64,000 nucleotides of DNA from Gammaproteobacteria bacterium (GCA_019634835.1 JAHCAO010000001.1:392326-456325), one strand, 5' to 3'. Positions 43,870 to 53,710 are shown, counted from the first letter of the stretch. Program-made: numbers and translations. Notes: generated by a model not told the origin, from the letters alone.

Positions 43870-45328
43870 TGAGGATCTTGGTTTAGTTACGCTAACCTGG
43901 GATGATCTTCACGCAGCTACGTTTGCGTTTAATATGCCTTTTTGTCTAAAGCTGAGTGATCATCAGATATTTATTGGTGATCGCGTAGTACGTATGATTC
44001 CCAAGCGCCGCATGGTTGCATTTGGTGTGTGGCAGGGCAAGCAAGTGGTTGCAAAATTATTTTTTGATTTAAAGCATGCTAAACGGCACATGGAAAAGGA
44101 CATTACCGGGATCAAATCGCTGCAAAAAAATAAAATACCCACGCCTGAATTGTTGTATGAAGGATTTACGACAGATAAGCGTGTATATGTTTTGCTGTTT
44201 GAACGGATAGTGGAGGCAAGAAATTTAGAAGAAATATGGCGCGAAAAGAAAAGCATAGACGATGTATTTCCCATTCTAAAATCAGTCATTATTGAAATAG
44301 CGACACAGCACGTTTTGGGGGTGCTTCAATATGATTTACATCTGAAAAATTTTTTATTTACGGACAAAACTGTTTACACACTGGATGGTGCCCAAATCAA
44401 AGTCTTCCCTTATCTATTACCAAAAAAAATTAGCATGAATAATCTTGCTTTATTTCTTTCCCAATTGGGCATTGATACAGAAAAATATCAAGAAGATTTA
44501 TTTAAATATTACGCAGATGCGCGTGGTTGGTCATTAAAGCAGGATGATTTAACCAATTTATTTGTTTTGATAAAAAAGTGGAATGATATACGATGGAAAA
44601 AGTTTGAAAAAAAAGCTTATCGAAACAGTACTAATTTTGCCTGTATTAATTGTTGGACACGATTCGGCGTATATAATCGCAATTATGTGGGGCCCGATTT
44701 TGCTGATTTTCTAACACACCCCGATTCTGTATTTAGTCACCGAACTGCTAAAAGACTGAAAACAGGAAGATCAGCTACTGTTGTGAGAGTGACATTAGAT
44801 CAACGACAATATGTGGTAAAACGATATAACATGAAAAACTTTTGGCATCGCTTACGCCGATGCCTGCGTTCTACACGAGCTTCGTCATCCTGGCGGTTGG
44901 CGCAAAAATTGGATTTGTTTGACATTCCTACCGCTAAACCCGTCGCATTCATAGAAAATAGAACACTGGGCTTTCGTGGCGAATCCTATTATGTGACAGA
45001 ATATGTTTCTGGTGAACATGTGGGTGATTTTTTCATGCGCAATTTTACAAAATATGAAAAAACCACAGAAATGATTAAACGCATCAGCGTGTTATTAAAA
45101 TGTGTTGCGAAAATAGAAGTTACACATGGCGACCTGAAAATCACCAATATTCTTATTGATTCGAATGAACAACCTGTTTTAATTGATTTAGATGGTGCAG
45201 CTGAACATTTTACCTTGTCTAGTTTACGCAAGGCATGGAGAAAAGAGATAGCGCGATTTTTGGAGAACTTTTCTTCCAATCCAGCCATGTACAAAAAATT
45301 TGAGGCTGAGTTCAGTAAGTGGCAATGA
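43832..45328 (+). CDS. Two-domain LPS core kinase-like protein (WaaP/InaA-type tandem)
   Basis: The 498-residue protein starts at GTG 43832 with AGGTGAG 6 bp upstream. It contains two kinase-like halves. The first (about 45-200) has VAKLFF (ATP-site Lys), LQYDLHLKNFLF as catalytic loop and TLDGAQI as metal-binding motif. The second (about 300-480) has YVVKRY, a basic helix WHRLRRCLRS, THGDLKITNIL and VLIDLDGA. Both catalytic loops keep Asp and Asn. It follows waaG-waaP with overlap, so the substrate is probably LPS core sugar. Similar paired-domain proteins occur next to waaP in Pseudomonas. Confidence 0.8.
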   Translation: MENDYIVTTSGADEDLGLVTLTWDDLHAATFAFNMPFCLKLSDHQIFIGDRVVRMIPKRRMVAFGVWQGKQVVAKLFFDLKHAKRHMEKDITGIKSLQKNKIPTPELLYEGFTTDKRVYVLLFERIVEARNLEEIWREKKSIDDVFPILKSVIIEIATQHVLGVLQYDLHLKNFLFTDKTVYTLDGAQIKVFPYLLPKKISMNNLALFLSQLGIDTEKYQEDLFKYYADARGWSLKQDDLTNLFVLIKKWNDIRWKKFEKKAYRNSTNFACINCWTRFGVYNRNYVGPDFADFLTHPDSVFSHRTAKRLKTGRSATVVRVTLDQRQYVVKRYNMKNFWHRLRRCLRSTRASSSWRLAQKLDLFDIPTAKPVAFIENRTLGFRGESYYVTEYVSGEHVGDFFMRNFTKYEKTTEMIKRISVLLKCVAKIEVTHGDLKITNILIDSNEQPVLIDLDGAAEHFTLSSLRKAWRKEIARFLENFSSNPAMYKKFEAEFSKWQ

Positions 45329-45352
45329 TTCAAATAAAAGAGAAGAATCATC

Positions 45353-46807
45353 ATGCGAGCATTACACAATCCTAGCTTATTTCGAGAAGCTTGTTACATA
45401 AACGGTCAATGGGTTTTAGCGGAATCCGATAAAACATTTTCCGTTGTCAATCCATTTGACCAAAGTGTCTTAGGATATGTTCCAGGGTGTGGTCGTACTG
45501 AAACCCGGCGTGCAATTGAAGCAGCAGACAAGGCTTGGGACACGTGGAAAAATCTAACAGCTAAGGCTCGCGCTGATTTGCTCTTAGCATGGGCTTTTCT
45601 CATTGATCAAAACAAAGAAGATCTAGCGGTGATCATGACGCTTGAGCAAGGTAAGCCATTAGCTGAAGCAAGAAGTGAGGTTGATTATGCCAATGGGTTT
45701 ATTAAGTGGTTTGCTGAAGAAGGCCGCCGTGTATATGGTGATGTTGTGCCAGCAAATCATCGTGATCAGCATTTGGTTGTGATTAAGCAGTCGGTTGGAG
45801 TAGTTGCTGCGATCACACCATGGAATTTTCCTGCTGCAATGATGACTCGTAAAATAGCACCCGCGTTGGCGGTTGGTTGTACCGTCGTAGTCAAACCTGA
45901 TGAAGAAACTCCATTTAGTGCACTGGCTTTGGCTGTACTGGCGGAGCAAGCTGGCATACCTGCAGGAGTCTTGAACGTCCTAACGGGAGTGCCAGAAGAA
46001 ATAGGTGGAGAAATGACGTCAAATGCGTTAGTGCGTAAATTGTCATTTACAGGATCAACAGCAGTAGGACGATTGTTACTCAAACAGTGTGCTCCTACGA
46101 TTAAAAAAGTCTCTTTAGAATTAGGAGGAAATGCGCCATTTATTGTTTTTGATGATGCAGATATGGATGCTGCAGTGCAAGGTGCCATTGCCTCTAAGTT
46201 CCGTAATTCAGGCCAAACTTGTGTATGTGCTAACCGTATTTATGTGCAAGACACAATCTATGAAGATTTCAGTCAAAGATTAGCGCAGGTGGTGCAACAG
46301 TTAAAAGTTGGCAATGGACTTGAGCCAGATATCCAACAAGGACCTTTAATTAACGCAACGGCTATTGCAAAAGTTCAATCTCATATTGAAGATGCAATTG
46401 CCAAAGGTGCGCAAATTATTACAGGAGGAAAAATCCATGCGTTAGGCGGATTATTTTTTGAGCCAACTGTATTGATTCGTGCCAATTCTTTGATGCAGAT
46501 AGCAAAAGAAGAAATATTTGGCCCAGTAGCTCCATTGTTTAAATTTTGTAGTGAGGATGAGGTAATACAACAAGCTAACGATACTGAATTTGGTTTGGCT
46601 GCTTATCTTTATAGTCAAAATATTCATCGCATTTGGCGTGTTTCTGAAAAATTAGAATATGGAATGGTCGGGATTAATACAGGCATTATTTCCACAGAAG
46701 TGGCTCCATTTGGAGGCATAAAGCAATCTGGCATAGGGCGGGAAGGTTCTAAGTACGGCATTGAACCTTACGTTGAGATTAAATATTTATGTATGGGAGT
46801 GAGATAA
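45353..46807 (+). CDS. gabD: Succinate-semialdehyde dehydrogenase (NADP+)
   Basis: The 484-residue protein is the length of GabD and has TPWNFPAAMMTRKIAPALAVG, the NAD(P) motif [11 protein letters not shown], catalytic Glu in LELGGNAPFIVFDDAD, catalytic Cys in FRNSGQTCVCANR and the C-terminal FGGIKQSGIGREGSKYGIEPY. It oxidises succinate semialdehyde to succinate, or possibly glutarate semialdehyde to glutarate. The nearby aminoadipate-semialdehyde dehydrogenase and saccharopine dehydrogenase-like genes suggest amino acid catabolism. Confidence 0.9.
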   Translation: MRALHNPSLFREACYINGQWVLAESDKTFSVVNPFDQSVLGYVPGCGRTETRRAIEAADKAWDTWKNLTAKARADLLLAWAFLIDQNKEDLAVIMTLEQGKPLAEARSEVDYANGFIKWFAEEGRRVYGDVVPANHRDQHLVVIKQSVGVVAAITPWNFPAAMMTRKIAPALAVGCTVVVKPDEETPFSALALAVLAEQAGIPAGVLNVLTGVPEEIGGEMTSNALVRKLSFTGSTAVGRLLLKQCAPTIKKVSLELGGNAPFIVFDDADMDAAVQGAIASKFRNSGQTCVCANRIYVQDTIYEDFSQRLAQVVQQLKVGNGLEPDIQQGPLINATAIAKVQSHIEDAIAKGAQIITGGKIHALGGLFFEPTVLIRANSLMQIAKEEIFGPVAPLFKFCSEDEVIQQANDTEFGLAAYLYSQNIHRIWRVSEKLEYGMVGINTGIISTEVAPFGGIKQSGIGREGSKYGIEPYVEIKYLCMGVR

Positions 46808-46810
46808 ACA

Positions 46811-47479
46811 TTAAGAGGTTTTTATCGCATGTTTTAGCATATACGTTAAAACTATTTTGGACAGAGTCGAAAGCGTTGTTGATTTGAAATAGGCTTTTAA
46901 GAAATTGCTTATGCCAAAAGCTTGCCATAACGCTCTGTCGTTGGGTTCTTGTAATAAGTGCTTTAAATTTCGATACCTTGAGTACATGGTAAGCGATGTG
47001 GACTGAAACCGGACATCGGTAATATCAAGTAATGCAATGGTTCCATCAGGTTTATAAAGTAAATTTTCTAAGTGTATTGATCTAAAGAAAATACCTTTTT
47101 GATGCAGGTCGGCAATTAAGTCGGCAACGTGTTGAATGGCCTCTAGTTTACCCTTGTTAGCAAGGCCGCGAATGTCTTCACCTTCTATTTTTTGATAATA
47201 AACAAGATAAATTTTTAACTCAGAACAGTATTCAGTTTTAATGACATTGGGGACATCATAACCATGCATGCGTAATGATAAGATGTTGTTTTGAAAACGC
47301 AGCGCATAAGGGCGGTATTTATCTGAAGAAAGCAATCTTTTTTTAGGATAGAAAAGTTTGATGATGGTATTTCCATCTTTTTCAAATACTTTTGGTTGTT
47401 TACCGTAACCATATTTTATTGTTTTGACATTTTTATGATGGCAAATTTCATTAAATTCATGGCTTGAGATGATATCCAT
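46811..47479 (-). CDS. Kinase-fold protein of the LPS kinase/toluene tolerance (Ttg8-like) family
   Basis: The 222-residue protein resembles the WaaP/InaA superfamily: IIKLFYPKKRLLSSDKYRP (ATP-binding Lys region), VYYQKIEGEDIRGL, a catalytic loop GIFFRSIHLENLL in which the usual HRD is FRS, and IALLDITDVRF as metal-binding motif. Proteins with the same FRS-x-HL-x-N loop are found beside LPS core genes in Pseudomonas, annotated as toluene tolerance proteins, so the change is a family trait rather than decay. Its convergent end is 3 bp from gabD. An LPS core modification role is inferred. Confidence 0.7.
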   Translation of the reverse strand: MDIISSHEFNEICHHKNVKTIKYGYGKQPKVFEKDGNTIIKLFYPKKRLLSSDKYRPYALRFQNNILSLRMHGYDVPNVIKTEYCSELKIYLVYYQKIEGEDIRGLANKGKLEAIQHVADLIADLHQKGIFFRSIHLENLLYKPDGTIALLDITDVRFQSTSLTMYSRYRNLKHLLQEPNDRALWQAFGISNFLKAYFKSTTLSTLSKIVLTYMLKHAIKTS

Positions 47480-47500
47480 GCAGGTTGCTCCTTAGGATAT

Positions 47501-47537
47501 TAGCGTCTGTTGAGAATTCAATGGCCAACAGACGCTA
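47501..47537 (-). terminator. Hairpin between ALDH7 gene and kinase-like gene
   Basis: TAGCGTCTGTTG and CAACAGACGCTA form a perfect 12-bp stem with a 13-nt loop. It sits downstream of the minus-strand ALDH7 gene and upstream of the kinase-like gene. No T-run follows on the minus strand, so termination is possible but not certain. Confidence 0.5.
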
Positions 47538-47599
47538 TATTGTCTAGCATTATTCACTAAGTTGCAATTTATTCAAATGGGTATAATCGCAGGAAAATT

Positions 47600-49117
47600 T
47601 TAAATCTCAAATTTGATGCCCTGTGCAAGCGCTAAATTTTTGCTCCAGTTAATCGTATTGGTTTGGCGGCGCATATAAGCTTGCCATGCATCTGATCCTG
47701 CCTCACGCCCGCCGCCGGTGTCTTTCTCACCGCCAAATGCACCGCCAATTTCCGCACCAGAGGTACCAATATTAATATTGGCAATGCCGCAATCGCTTCC
47801 TCGTGCAGACAAGAAGGTTTCGGCATTTAGAACATGGGTGGTGAACAGAGATGAAGATAGCCCAAAGCGAGCATGGTTTTGCATGGTAATCGCTTCTTCC
47901 AAAGAGTGGTATTTTATGACGTATAAAATAGGTGCGAAAGTTTCACGCTGTACAATTTCCCAGTCATTTTTTGCTTCGATGATGGTAGGTTCAACAAAAT
48001 AACCTTTTCTTTTTAGGGTATTTCCGCCGAATAATATTTTCCCGCCTTGTTCTTTAGCGTCAGCGATGGCTTTTGCAAATTGGTCGACAGCATGTTGATC
48101 AATCAACGGACCCATCAGATTATTTTGATCAAGTGGATCGCCAACGGTTATTTTTTTATATGCGTTGATGAGTATGTCAATAAATTTTTCGTACATGGAC
48201 TCATGGATAAACAAACGACGAGTGGTCGTGCAGCGTTGTCCTGCTGTGCCGATAGCACTAAATGTGACGGCAGGAATAGTCAATGATAAATCAGCTTGTT
48301 GGTCAACAATAATGGCGTTATTTCCGCTTAATTCCAATAAAGTTTTACCTAGGCGGCTTGCTACCATTTTATTGATTTCACGTCCCACAGCAGTGGATCC
48401 GGTAAAAGAAACGAGCGGGATGCGTGGATCATTTGACATATTCTTCACAATGTCATGTGTGTCAGAAATTAATAGTGAAAAAATTCCACGATAGCCGAAC
48501 TGATCTAAAATGCGATTGCAAATGTGCTGTATGGCAATGGCACATAAAGGAGTTTTGGGCGAAGGTTTCCAGATAACAGTATTTCCACAAATAGCGGCAA
48601 TGAAGGCATTCCAAGACCAAACGGCGACAGGAAAATTGAATGCGCTAATCACACCAATTACACCAAGAGGGTGCCATTGTTCATACATACGGTGCTCAGG
48701 TCGTTCAGAGTGCATAGTTTTTCCGTACAACATACGTGATTGACCGACAGCGAGATCTGCCATATCAATCATTTCTTGGACTTCACCATCACCTTCTTGT
48801 TTAGATTTTCCCATTTCAAGCGATACTAAACTGCCGAGAAGATCTTTATACTTGCGTATCTCTTCACCGATAGCGCGTATCACTTCTCCACGTTTTGGTG
48901 CAGGTACTTCACGCCAGGATAAAAAAGCTTGTTGTGCTTCTTTGATGACATGCTCATAGTCTTCATTTGAGGCTCGATAAACGGATGCAATGATTTCTCC
49001 ATTGGCTGGACTATGTGAAGTAATTTCTCCATCATGTTGATGATGTGACCACCAATGTTTACTCGTGCTTGCGCCGCTATTTTTTGTGTCTAGATGAAGT
49101 GATTGTAATAAATTCAT
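47600..49117 (-). CDS. amaB: Aldehyde dehydrogenase family 7 (L-aminoadipate-semialdehyde dehydrogenase)
   Basis: I place the start at ATG 49117 (MNLLQSLHL), with AAGGAA about 8 bp upstream; in-frame ATGs at 49123 and 49138 lie on or before that site. The product has about 505 residues and is of the ALDH7 type: [45 protein letters not shown], catalytic Cys in [45 protein letters not shown] split near the C-terminus. It oxidises alpha-aminoadipic semialdehyde to aminoadipate. It stands beside a saccharopine dehydrogenase-like gene, which fits the saccharopine route of lysine breakdown. Confidence 0.88.
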   Translation of the reverse strand: MNLLQSLHLDTKNSGASTSKHWWSHHQHDGEITSHSPANGEIIASVYRASNEDYEHVIKEAQQAFLSWREVPAPKRGEVIRAIGEEIRKYKDLLGSLVSLEMGKSKQEGDGEVQEMIDMADLAVGQSRMLYGKTMHSERPEHRMYEQWHPLGVIGVISAFNFPVAVWSWNAFIAAICGNTVIWKPSPKTPLCAIAIQHICNRILDQFGYRGIFSLLISDTHDIVKNMSNDPRIPLVSFTGSTAVGREINKMVASRLGKTLLELSGNNAIIVDQQADLSLTIPAVTFSAIGTAGQRCTTTRRLFIHESMYEKFIDILINAYKKITVGDPLDQNNLMGPLIDQHAVDQFAKAIADAKEQGGKILFGGNTLKRKGYFVEPTIIEAKNDWEIVQRETFAPILYVIKYHSLEEAITMQNHARFGLSSSLFTTHVLNAETFLSARGSDCGIANINIGTSGAEIGGAFGGEKDTGGGREAGSDAWQAYMRRQTNTINWSKNLALAQGIKFEI

Positions 49118-49156
49118 GCTCATTTCCTTTTTTATCATTCGTGTAGATGATACTCG

Positions 49157-49333
49157 TGTAAATGTTCAGTGATAGCAGCATCGGAGCGAGTTTGTTCCTT
49201 TTATTTTTTATATTCGGTCGCAAAAGACGTTTCCCTTCCGGTTTTTGCTAAAGTGGACTCCTGTCCACTTTCCCTCATATAAAAAATAAAAGGAACAAAC
49301 TCGCTCCGATGCTGCTATCACTGAACATTTACA
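49157..49333. repeat. Palindromic element, family H, copy 3
   Basis: The arms from 49157 (TGTAAATGTTCAGTGATAGC AGCATCGGAGCGAG...) and their inverse ending at 49333 are perfectly complementary over about 57 bp including the AT-rich part. The core TCGGTCGCAAAAGACGTTTC then CCTTCCGGTTTTTGC and AAGTGGACTCCTGTCCACTT is nearly identical to copy 1 (23210). The arms differ from copies 1 and 2. It separates the ALDH7 gene from the saccharopine dehydrogenase-like gene on the same strand. Confidence 0.9.
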
Positions 49334-49360
49334 TACCCGTAACATTTCGCTAAACCTAAA

Positions 49361-50446
49361 CTATGCGTAATAGTCACCAAACCGATTTTTAGTTAAATCA
49401 TCGAATGAGAATTGCTCTTGTTTAATAAAGCCGTGGTATTTTTCTGGATTTTGCATGACCAAATCAACAACGGCGCAAATTCCCGATGCAGTGGTAAGTT
49501 GTATGGCTGACCAACGGTGTCCGCCAATGGTTTTTGGGTAAAATTTCTTTACATAATTTTCTTCGATAAATTGTTCATCCTGCATACCACTAACAGACAC
49601 ATAGACCAGCACGACGTCTTGATAAGTCTTGGGTATGGCGTGCTCAAAAATTCGTTTTAATGTGTCACGATCTTCATTTAAGTTCAAATCATTCATAAGA
49701 AATTTAATTTTGGCACAATGACCCGGGTAGCGCACGGTTTTGTAGCTTAAATGTTTGATTTTTCCATAATAGGTTTGGACTAAGCTGCCAATTCCGCCAG
49801 ATGTATTAAATGCTTCGTAAGTGAGACCGTCAATTTTAATTTGCTCAAGCCCTTCTAAAGGGAGCAGTGTGACTTGTTTTCCATTCTCAACGGCTTGACA
49901 TGCATTGCCATATTCATTGATCAGACCGTCAGTGGACCAAGTTAAAGAATATTGCAAAGCATTGCTTATGTTGGTTGGTAGAGCACCTACACGCATTTTG
50001 ACAGTATCTAATTTAGGAAAATGCCGCATTAAATCGTTAGCGACTATGCTGATAAATCCTGGTGCAAGTCCGCATTGCGGCACAAACGCACTTTTTGCTT
50101 GTTTAGCGACTTCTTCCACTGCTTTGGTGGTCTCTACATCTTCAGTGAGGTCAAAGTAATGAAGGTGGTGCGCTGCTGCTATTTTTGCAATGGGAATATT
50201 ACAATAAAAGGGTAATGAAGAAATAATGGCATCAATTTTATTTTTCTTCAGGAATTCAGCAATACGGGTTGAGTCATTTGCGTCTAATTGAGAATAGTTA
50301 AAATGGGGCAATTGTCCTAAGCGGCGTATCTGTGGAGCAACTTCCTGGATATCGGCAAGATGAACATAATAGTGGTTCGAGTTTGCAAGCAAGAATGAGA
50401 TGAGCGAGCCAATTTTTCCAGCACCGATGACTAATACATTATGCAT
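49361..50446 (-). CDS. Saccharopine dehydrogenase-like protein
   Basis: The start at ATG 50446 is supported by AAAGGAG 8 bp upstream, giving MHNVLVIGAGKIGSLISFLL with a Rossmann G-x-G-x-x-G. The product is about 361 residues. Further family features: LDANDSTRIAEFLKKNKIDAIISSLPF, FVPQCGLAPGFISIVANDL and TSGGIGSLVQTYYGKIKHLSYKTVRYPGH, all typical of the saccharopine dehydrogenase/lysine-ketoglutarate reductase C-terminal fold. With the adjacent ALDH7 enzyme it may convert saccharopine to glutamate and aminoadipate semialdehyde. No lysine-ketoglutarate reductase gene is visible in the window. Confidence 0.85.
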   Translation of the reverse strand: MHNVLVIGAGKIGSLISFLLANSNHYYVHLADIQEVAPQIRRLGQLPHFNYSQLDANDSTRIAEFLKKNKIDAIISSLPFYCNIPIAKIAAAHHLHYFDLTEDVETTKAVEEVAKQAKSAFVPQCGLAPGFISIVANDLMRHFPKLDTVKMRVGALPTNISNALQYSLTWSTDGLINEYGNACQAVENGKQVTLLPLEGLEQIKIDGLTYEAFNTSGGIGSLVQTYYGKIKHLSYKTVRYPGHCAKIKFLMNDLNLNEDRDTLKRIFEHAIPKTYQDVVLVYVSVSGMQDEQFIEENYVKKFYPKTIGGHRWSAIQLTTASGICAVVDLVMQNPEKYHGFIKQEQFSFDDLTKNRFGDYYA

Positions 50447-50649
50447 GATGTAACTCCTTTTATGCTTTCCGAATGAATGGCATATCATAATGATGAATGC
50501 ATTAATAAGGAAGGCAGTCGAGGTAAAATATGATTTTACTTAAGATGCAAGTGTAGGAATATGTCCCATTTTAGTTTAACAAAAAATATCTAGCCCAAAT
50601 GCTGTAAAACAACAGTCAGCTACTCCAGTTATTGTACTGTTCCAGGAGA

Positions 50650-51423
50650 TTAGGGTTTAGGTGTTGGTGGAAGCAATCTAATCGTATTTTGCATTTCGGT
50701 CACAAGGTCATCATCAAATGCTTCTGCTTTAAGGTAATTTGAAATAGCAGATGCATTTAATCCAAGCGGATCACCGAACTGCGTATCACTAATTTTATTT
50801 GCTGCATCAATTTGAGACATGCCATGGTGTGGATTCCAATCGGGTAGATTATTGGCGTTTCCCCAATTGTGTTGAATGACTGCAGGGATTCCGCCTGAAG
50901 TGTGAGAGCAAATCAAACCGAATAAATTGGTGTAAAGATCAAGACTGGGATCTTCTGACTTTTGTTTAGGTTCCAATTTGGGAAATGCTTTCTTAACATC
51001 AGTTTTAAAAGCGTCTAGCTTTTGCTTGAGTTTATTTTCTATGTTTTTATCTTTTAGCAGTTTTTGTAATTCTTCAGGTGTATTAATTTTTTCAAGGTCT
51101 ATGTTCAATTTTTCTTTGAGTTCTTTTTTTAGATCATCGATGAATTGTTTATTGAATTGTTTTTCAGCCAACAGAGTGATGACTAGCGGAACAAATAATT
51201 TTTTAATGATAACATCATTATTAAAATGATTGAGAGTCAGCTTATCATTTTTTACGGTTTCAAAAAGGCTCTCAATAATTTCATTCTTCTTTGCATCGAG
51301 TTCTGCTTGTTGTGCAGGGGTAAGCATTTTTTTTGCAAGTTTATCTAGTAATATCTCAATTGCTTTTTTTAACTGATAAGTCTCTAATTCTTTGTCGGGA
51401 TAAAATATATTTTGTAGAGACAT
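50650..51423 (-). CDS. Hypothetical Lys/Glu-rich protein
   Basis: The ATG at 51423 is preceded by AAAGGAG, so the longer frame to 51630, which runs antisense to the start of priA, is not used. The product is about 257 residues. The first 165 are highly charged and helical (LKKAIEILLDKLAKKM, DDLKKELKEKLNIDLEKIN, ELQKLLKDKNIENKLKQKL), probably coiled coil. The C-terminal 90 have SHTSGGIPAVIQHNWGNANNLPDWNPHHG, a distinctive but unrecognised segment rich in His, Asn and Trp. No signal peptide is seen. It is divergent from priA. Function unknown. Confidence 0.6.
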   Translation of the reverse strand: MSLQNIFYPDKELETYQLKKAIEILLDKLAKKMLTPAQQAELDAKKNEIIESLFETVKNDKLTLNHFNNDVIIKKLFVPLVITLLAEKQFNKQFIDDLKKELKEKLNIDLEKINTPEELQKLLKDKNIENKLKQKLDAFKTDVKKAFPKLEPKQKSEDPSLDLYTNLFGLICSHTSGGIPAVIQHNWGNANNLPDWNPHHGMSQIDAANKISDTQFGDPLGLNASAISNYLKAEAFDDDLVTEMQNTIRLLPPTPKP

Positions 51424-51488
51424 TATTAAGGTTCTCCTTTCACGCAAGGCTTGATTACAATTTAGAAGATTATAACATACCCATTTTA

Positions 51489-53501
51489 ATGGCATCATTA
51501 GATATGAACGATAATAAGCATGTTTTCCGTCTTGCTCTTCCCACGCCGCTACGCCGGTTGTTTGATTATTTACCGCCGCAAGCGATTGATTATAAAAATT
51601 TAATTCCAGGTATTCGAGTTCTAGTGCCATTTCAATCGCGTACTTTGGTGGGAATCATTGTTAGTATTGAAAAAAAATCAGCAGTACCTGAAGAAAAACT
51701 TAAAAGAATCATCGGCATTTTAGATCAGGTCCCCATCTTACCTGAGGATGTCTATAAATTATGTCTATGGGCAGCAGACTATTATCATTATTCAGTGGGA
51801 GAAATATTAGCCTGTACATTACCTGCTCTGCTGCGCAAGGGCAAGCCAGCAGTTGCCAAACAAGGATATATTATTGCAAATAATGCAACGGATTTACCAT
51901 TGCAATTAAATGCAGCTCAAAATGATGCGGTGCAATCAATTCTGGCAGGAAAGGAAACCTTCAATGTGTTCTTACTTGATGGTGTGACTGGCAGCGGCAA
52001 GACAGAAGTATATCTGCAAGTGATAGCAAAAAAGATAGCAATAGGTCATCAGGTATTAGTGTTGGTACCAGAAATCAGTTTAACGCCACAAACAGTTGAA
52101 AGATTTAAAGCGCGTTTTTCTGCGCCGATTGTTGCATTACATTCTAGTTTGTCTGAACAAGAACGTTTACAAGCGTGGATAGCAGCAAAAAATGGTGTGG
52201 CCAAGATTGTCATTGGTACGCGTTCGGCTGTTTTTACGCCGTTTGCAAAATTAGGTCTTATTATTGTGGATGAAGAACACGATGCTTCGTTTAAACAACA
52301 AGATCGTTTTCGTTATCATGCACGTGATCTTGCGATTATGCGTGCAAACATCAATCACATTCCCATTGTGTTAGGTTCAGCGACTCCATCATTGGAGTCA
52401 TTACTCAATGTGACACGCGGACGCTATCAATTGTTATCATTACCGCAGCGGGCAGGAAATGCCATTTTACCGCAGTTTAAAATGTTGGATTTACGATCTA
52501 CCAGCATGGAGGATGGATTATCAGATGAATTGATAAGCATGATGCATGATCATCTTGATCGAGACAATCAAGTGATGCTGTTTTTAAATCGGCGTGGATT
52601 TGCACCCGTTTTATATTGCACTCAATGTACTTGGATCGCTGAATGTCATCGCTGTGATGCGCGCATGGTCTATCATCGTTCACCGCTGCGGTTACAATGT
52701 CATCATTGTGATGCGCGCAGTCCTGTACTTGAGCGTTGTACACAATGTGGCGGAGCAGGATTACAGCCTATTGGTTTGGGTACGCAGCGTCTTGAACAAG
52801 CAATAAAAAAACATTTTTCTAATGTTCCCATTATCCGTGTTGATAGGGACAGTACGCGGCGCAAAGGTGCAATGCAAGATTTGCTTGAGCAAATTCATGA
52901 GCAGAAGAAAGCCATTTTATTAGGCACGCAAATACTAGCGAAAGGACATCATTTCCCACGTGTGACGTTAGTTGCAATCATTGATGCTGATAGCGGGTTA
53001 TTTAGCGCGGATTTTCGTGCGGCAGAGCAAATGGGCCAGTTATTAATGCAAGTTGCTGGTCGTGCTGGGCGTGCAGAAAAATCAGGTACAGTGGTTATTC
53101 AAACTCGCCATCCTAATCATCCATTATTACAAACGTTGGTCCAACAAGGTTATCAAGCGTTTGCACAATCCTTATTAAAAGAAAGGGAATTATCCATACT
53201 GCCGCCGTTTTCGTATTTTGCTATTTTTCGCGCAGAAGCATATGCAGAAGAAAATGCAAATCATTTTTTGATCGCAGTAAAAGAAATGCTTTCAACTTAT
53301 GTTGAATCGTTTTCTGTATTAGGCCCTGTTCCTGCATTAATCTCCAAGCGTAAAGGATTGCATTGTCAACATTTGCTATTGAAAACCAACAAACGTAGTG
53401 TACTGCAACATACGCTAAAGAATGTTTTGCAAAAGCTAGAGGCATTAGGCGCCAGCCATTCTGTTAAGTGGACATTAGATGTGGATCCTATCGAGGTTTA
53501 A
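51489..53501 (+). CDS. priA: Primosomal protein N' (replication restart helicase)
   Basis: I choose ATG 51489 (or 51504, MNDNKHVFRLALPTPLRRLFDYLPP), because the open frame upstream to 51333 is antisense to a hypothetical gene and unlike PriA. The product is about 670 residues (E. coli 732). It has the 3'-DNA-binding N-terminal domain, Walker A GVTGSGKTEVYL, DEEHDASFKQ, GSATPSLES, eight zinc-ligand Cys in the segment CTQCTWIAECHRCD..CHHCD..CTQCG, and late helicase motifs ILLGTQILAKGHHFP and QVAGRAGRAEK. It restarts stalled replication forks. Confidence 0.94.
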   Translation: MASLDMNDNKHVFRLALPTPLRRLFDYLPPQAIDYKNLIPGIRVLVPFQSRTLVGIIVSIEKKSAVPEEKLKRIIGILDQVPILPEDVYKLCLWAADYYHYSVGEILACTLPALLRKGKPAVAKQGYIIANNATDLPLQLNAAQNDAVQSILAGKETFNVFLLDGVTGSGKTEVYLQVIAKKIAIGHQVLVLVPEISLTPQTVERFKARFSAPIVALHSSLSEQERLQAWIAAKNGVAKIVIGTRSAVFTPFAKLGLIIVDEEHDASFKQQDRFRYHARDLAIMRANINHIPIVLGSATPSLESLLNVTRGRYQLLSLPQRAGNAILPQFKMLDLRSTSMEDGLSDELISMMHDHLDRDNQVMLFLNRRGFAPVLYCTQCTWIAECHRCDARMVYHRSPLRLQCHHCDARSPVLERCTQCGGAGLQPIGLGTQRLEQAIKKHFSNVPIIRVDRDSTRRKGAMQDLLEQIHEQKKAILLGTQILAKGHHFPRVTLVAIIDADSGLFSADFRAAEQMGQLLMQVAGRAGRAEKSGTVVIQTRHPNHPLLQTLVQQGYQAFAQSLLKERELSILPPFSYFAIFRAEAYAEENANHFLIAVKEMLSTYVESFSVLGPVPALISKRKGLHCQHLLLKTNKRSVLQHTLKNVLQKLEALGASHSVKWTLDVDPIEV

Positions 53502-53560
53502 ATATTATTATAGCTATTATTCGTATTAAGTTGAGGATTCAATCTGGGCGAGATAGGCTG

Positions 53561-53594
53561 ATGTAGAATGGATTCATCAAAATCCATTCTACAT
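53561..53594. terminator. Hairpin after priA
   Basis: ATGTAGAATGGATT and AATCCATTCTACAT form a perfect 14-bp stem with a 6-nt loop, 60 bp after the priA stop. A probable transcript 3'-end hairpin, though no clear T-run follows. Confidence 0.5.
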
Positions 53595-53670
53595 TGCTCG
53601 TCTTTGGAGGGACAAGCAAGCACTCTTAGGCCACGATAATTTTATCCTGCTTACTAGAAAGTGACTTGGC

Positions 53671-53710
53671 TTAGTAAACACGTAATTATGATAAATTACG
53701 TGTTTACTAA
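53671..53710. terminator. 17-bp stem hairpin between priA and the slipin gene
   Basis: TTAGTAAACACGTAATT and AATTACGTGTTTACTAA are perfect inverse complements around a 6-nt loop. It is symmetrical enough to act on both strands, between the convergent priA and slipin genes. Together with the hairpin at 53561 and the nested repeat at 53781 it is the main structure in this 386-bp gene-free stretch. Confidence 0.55.
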
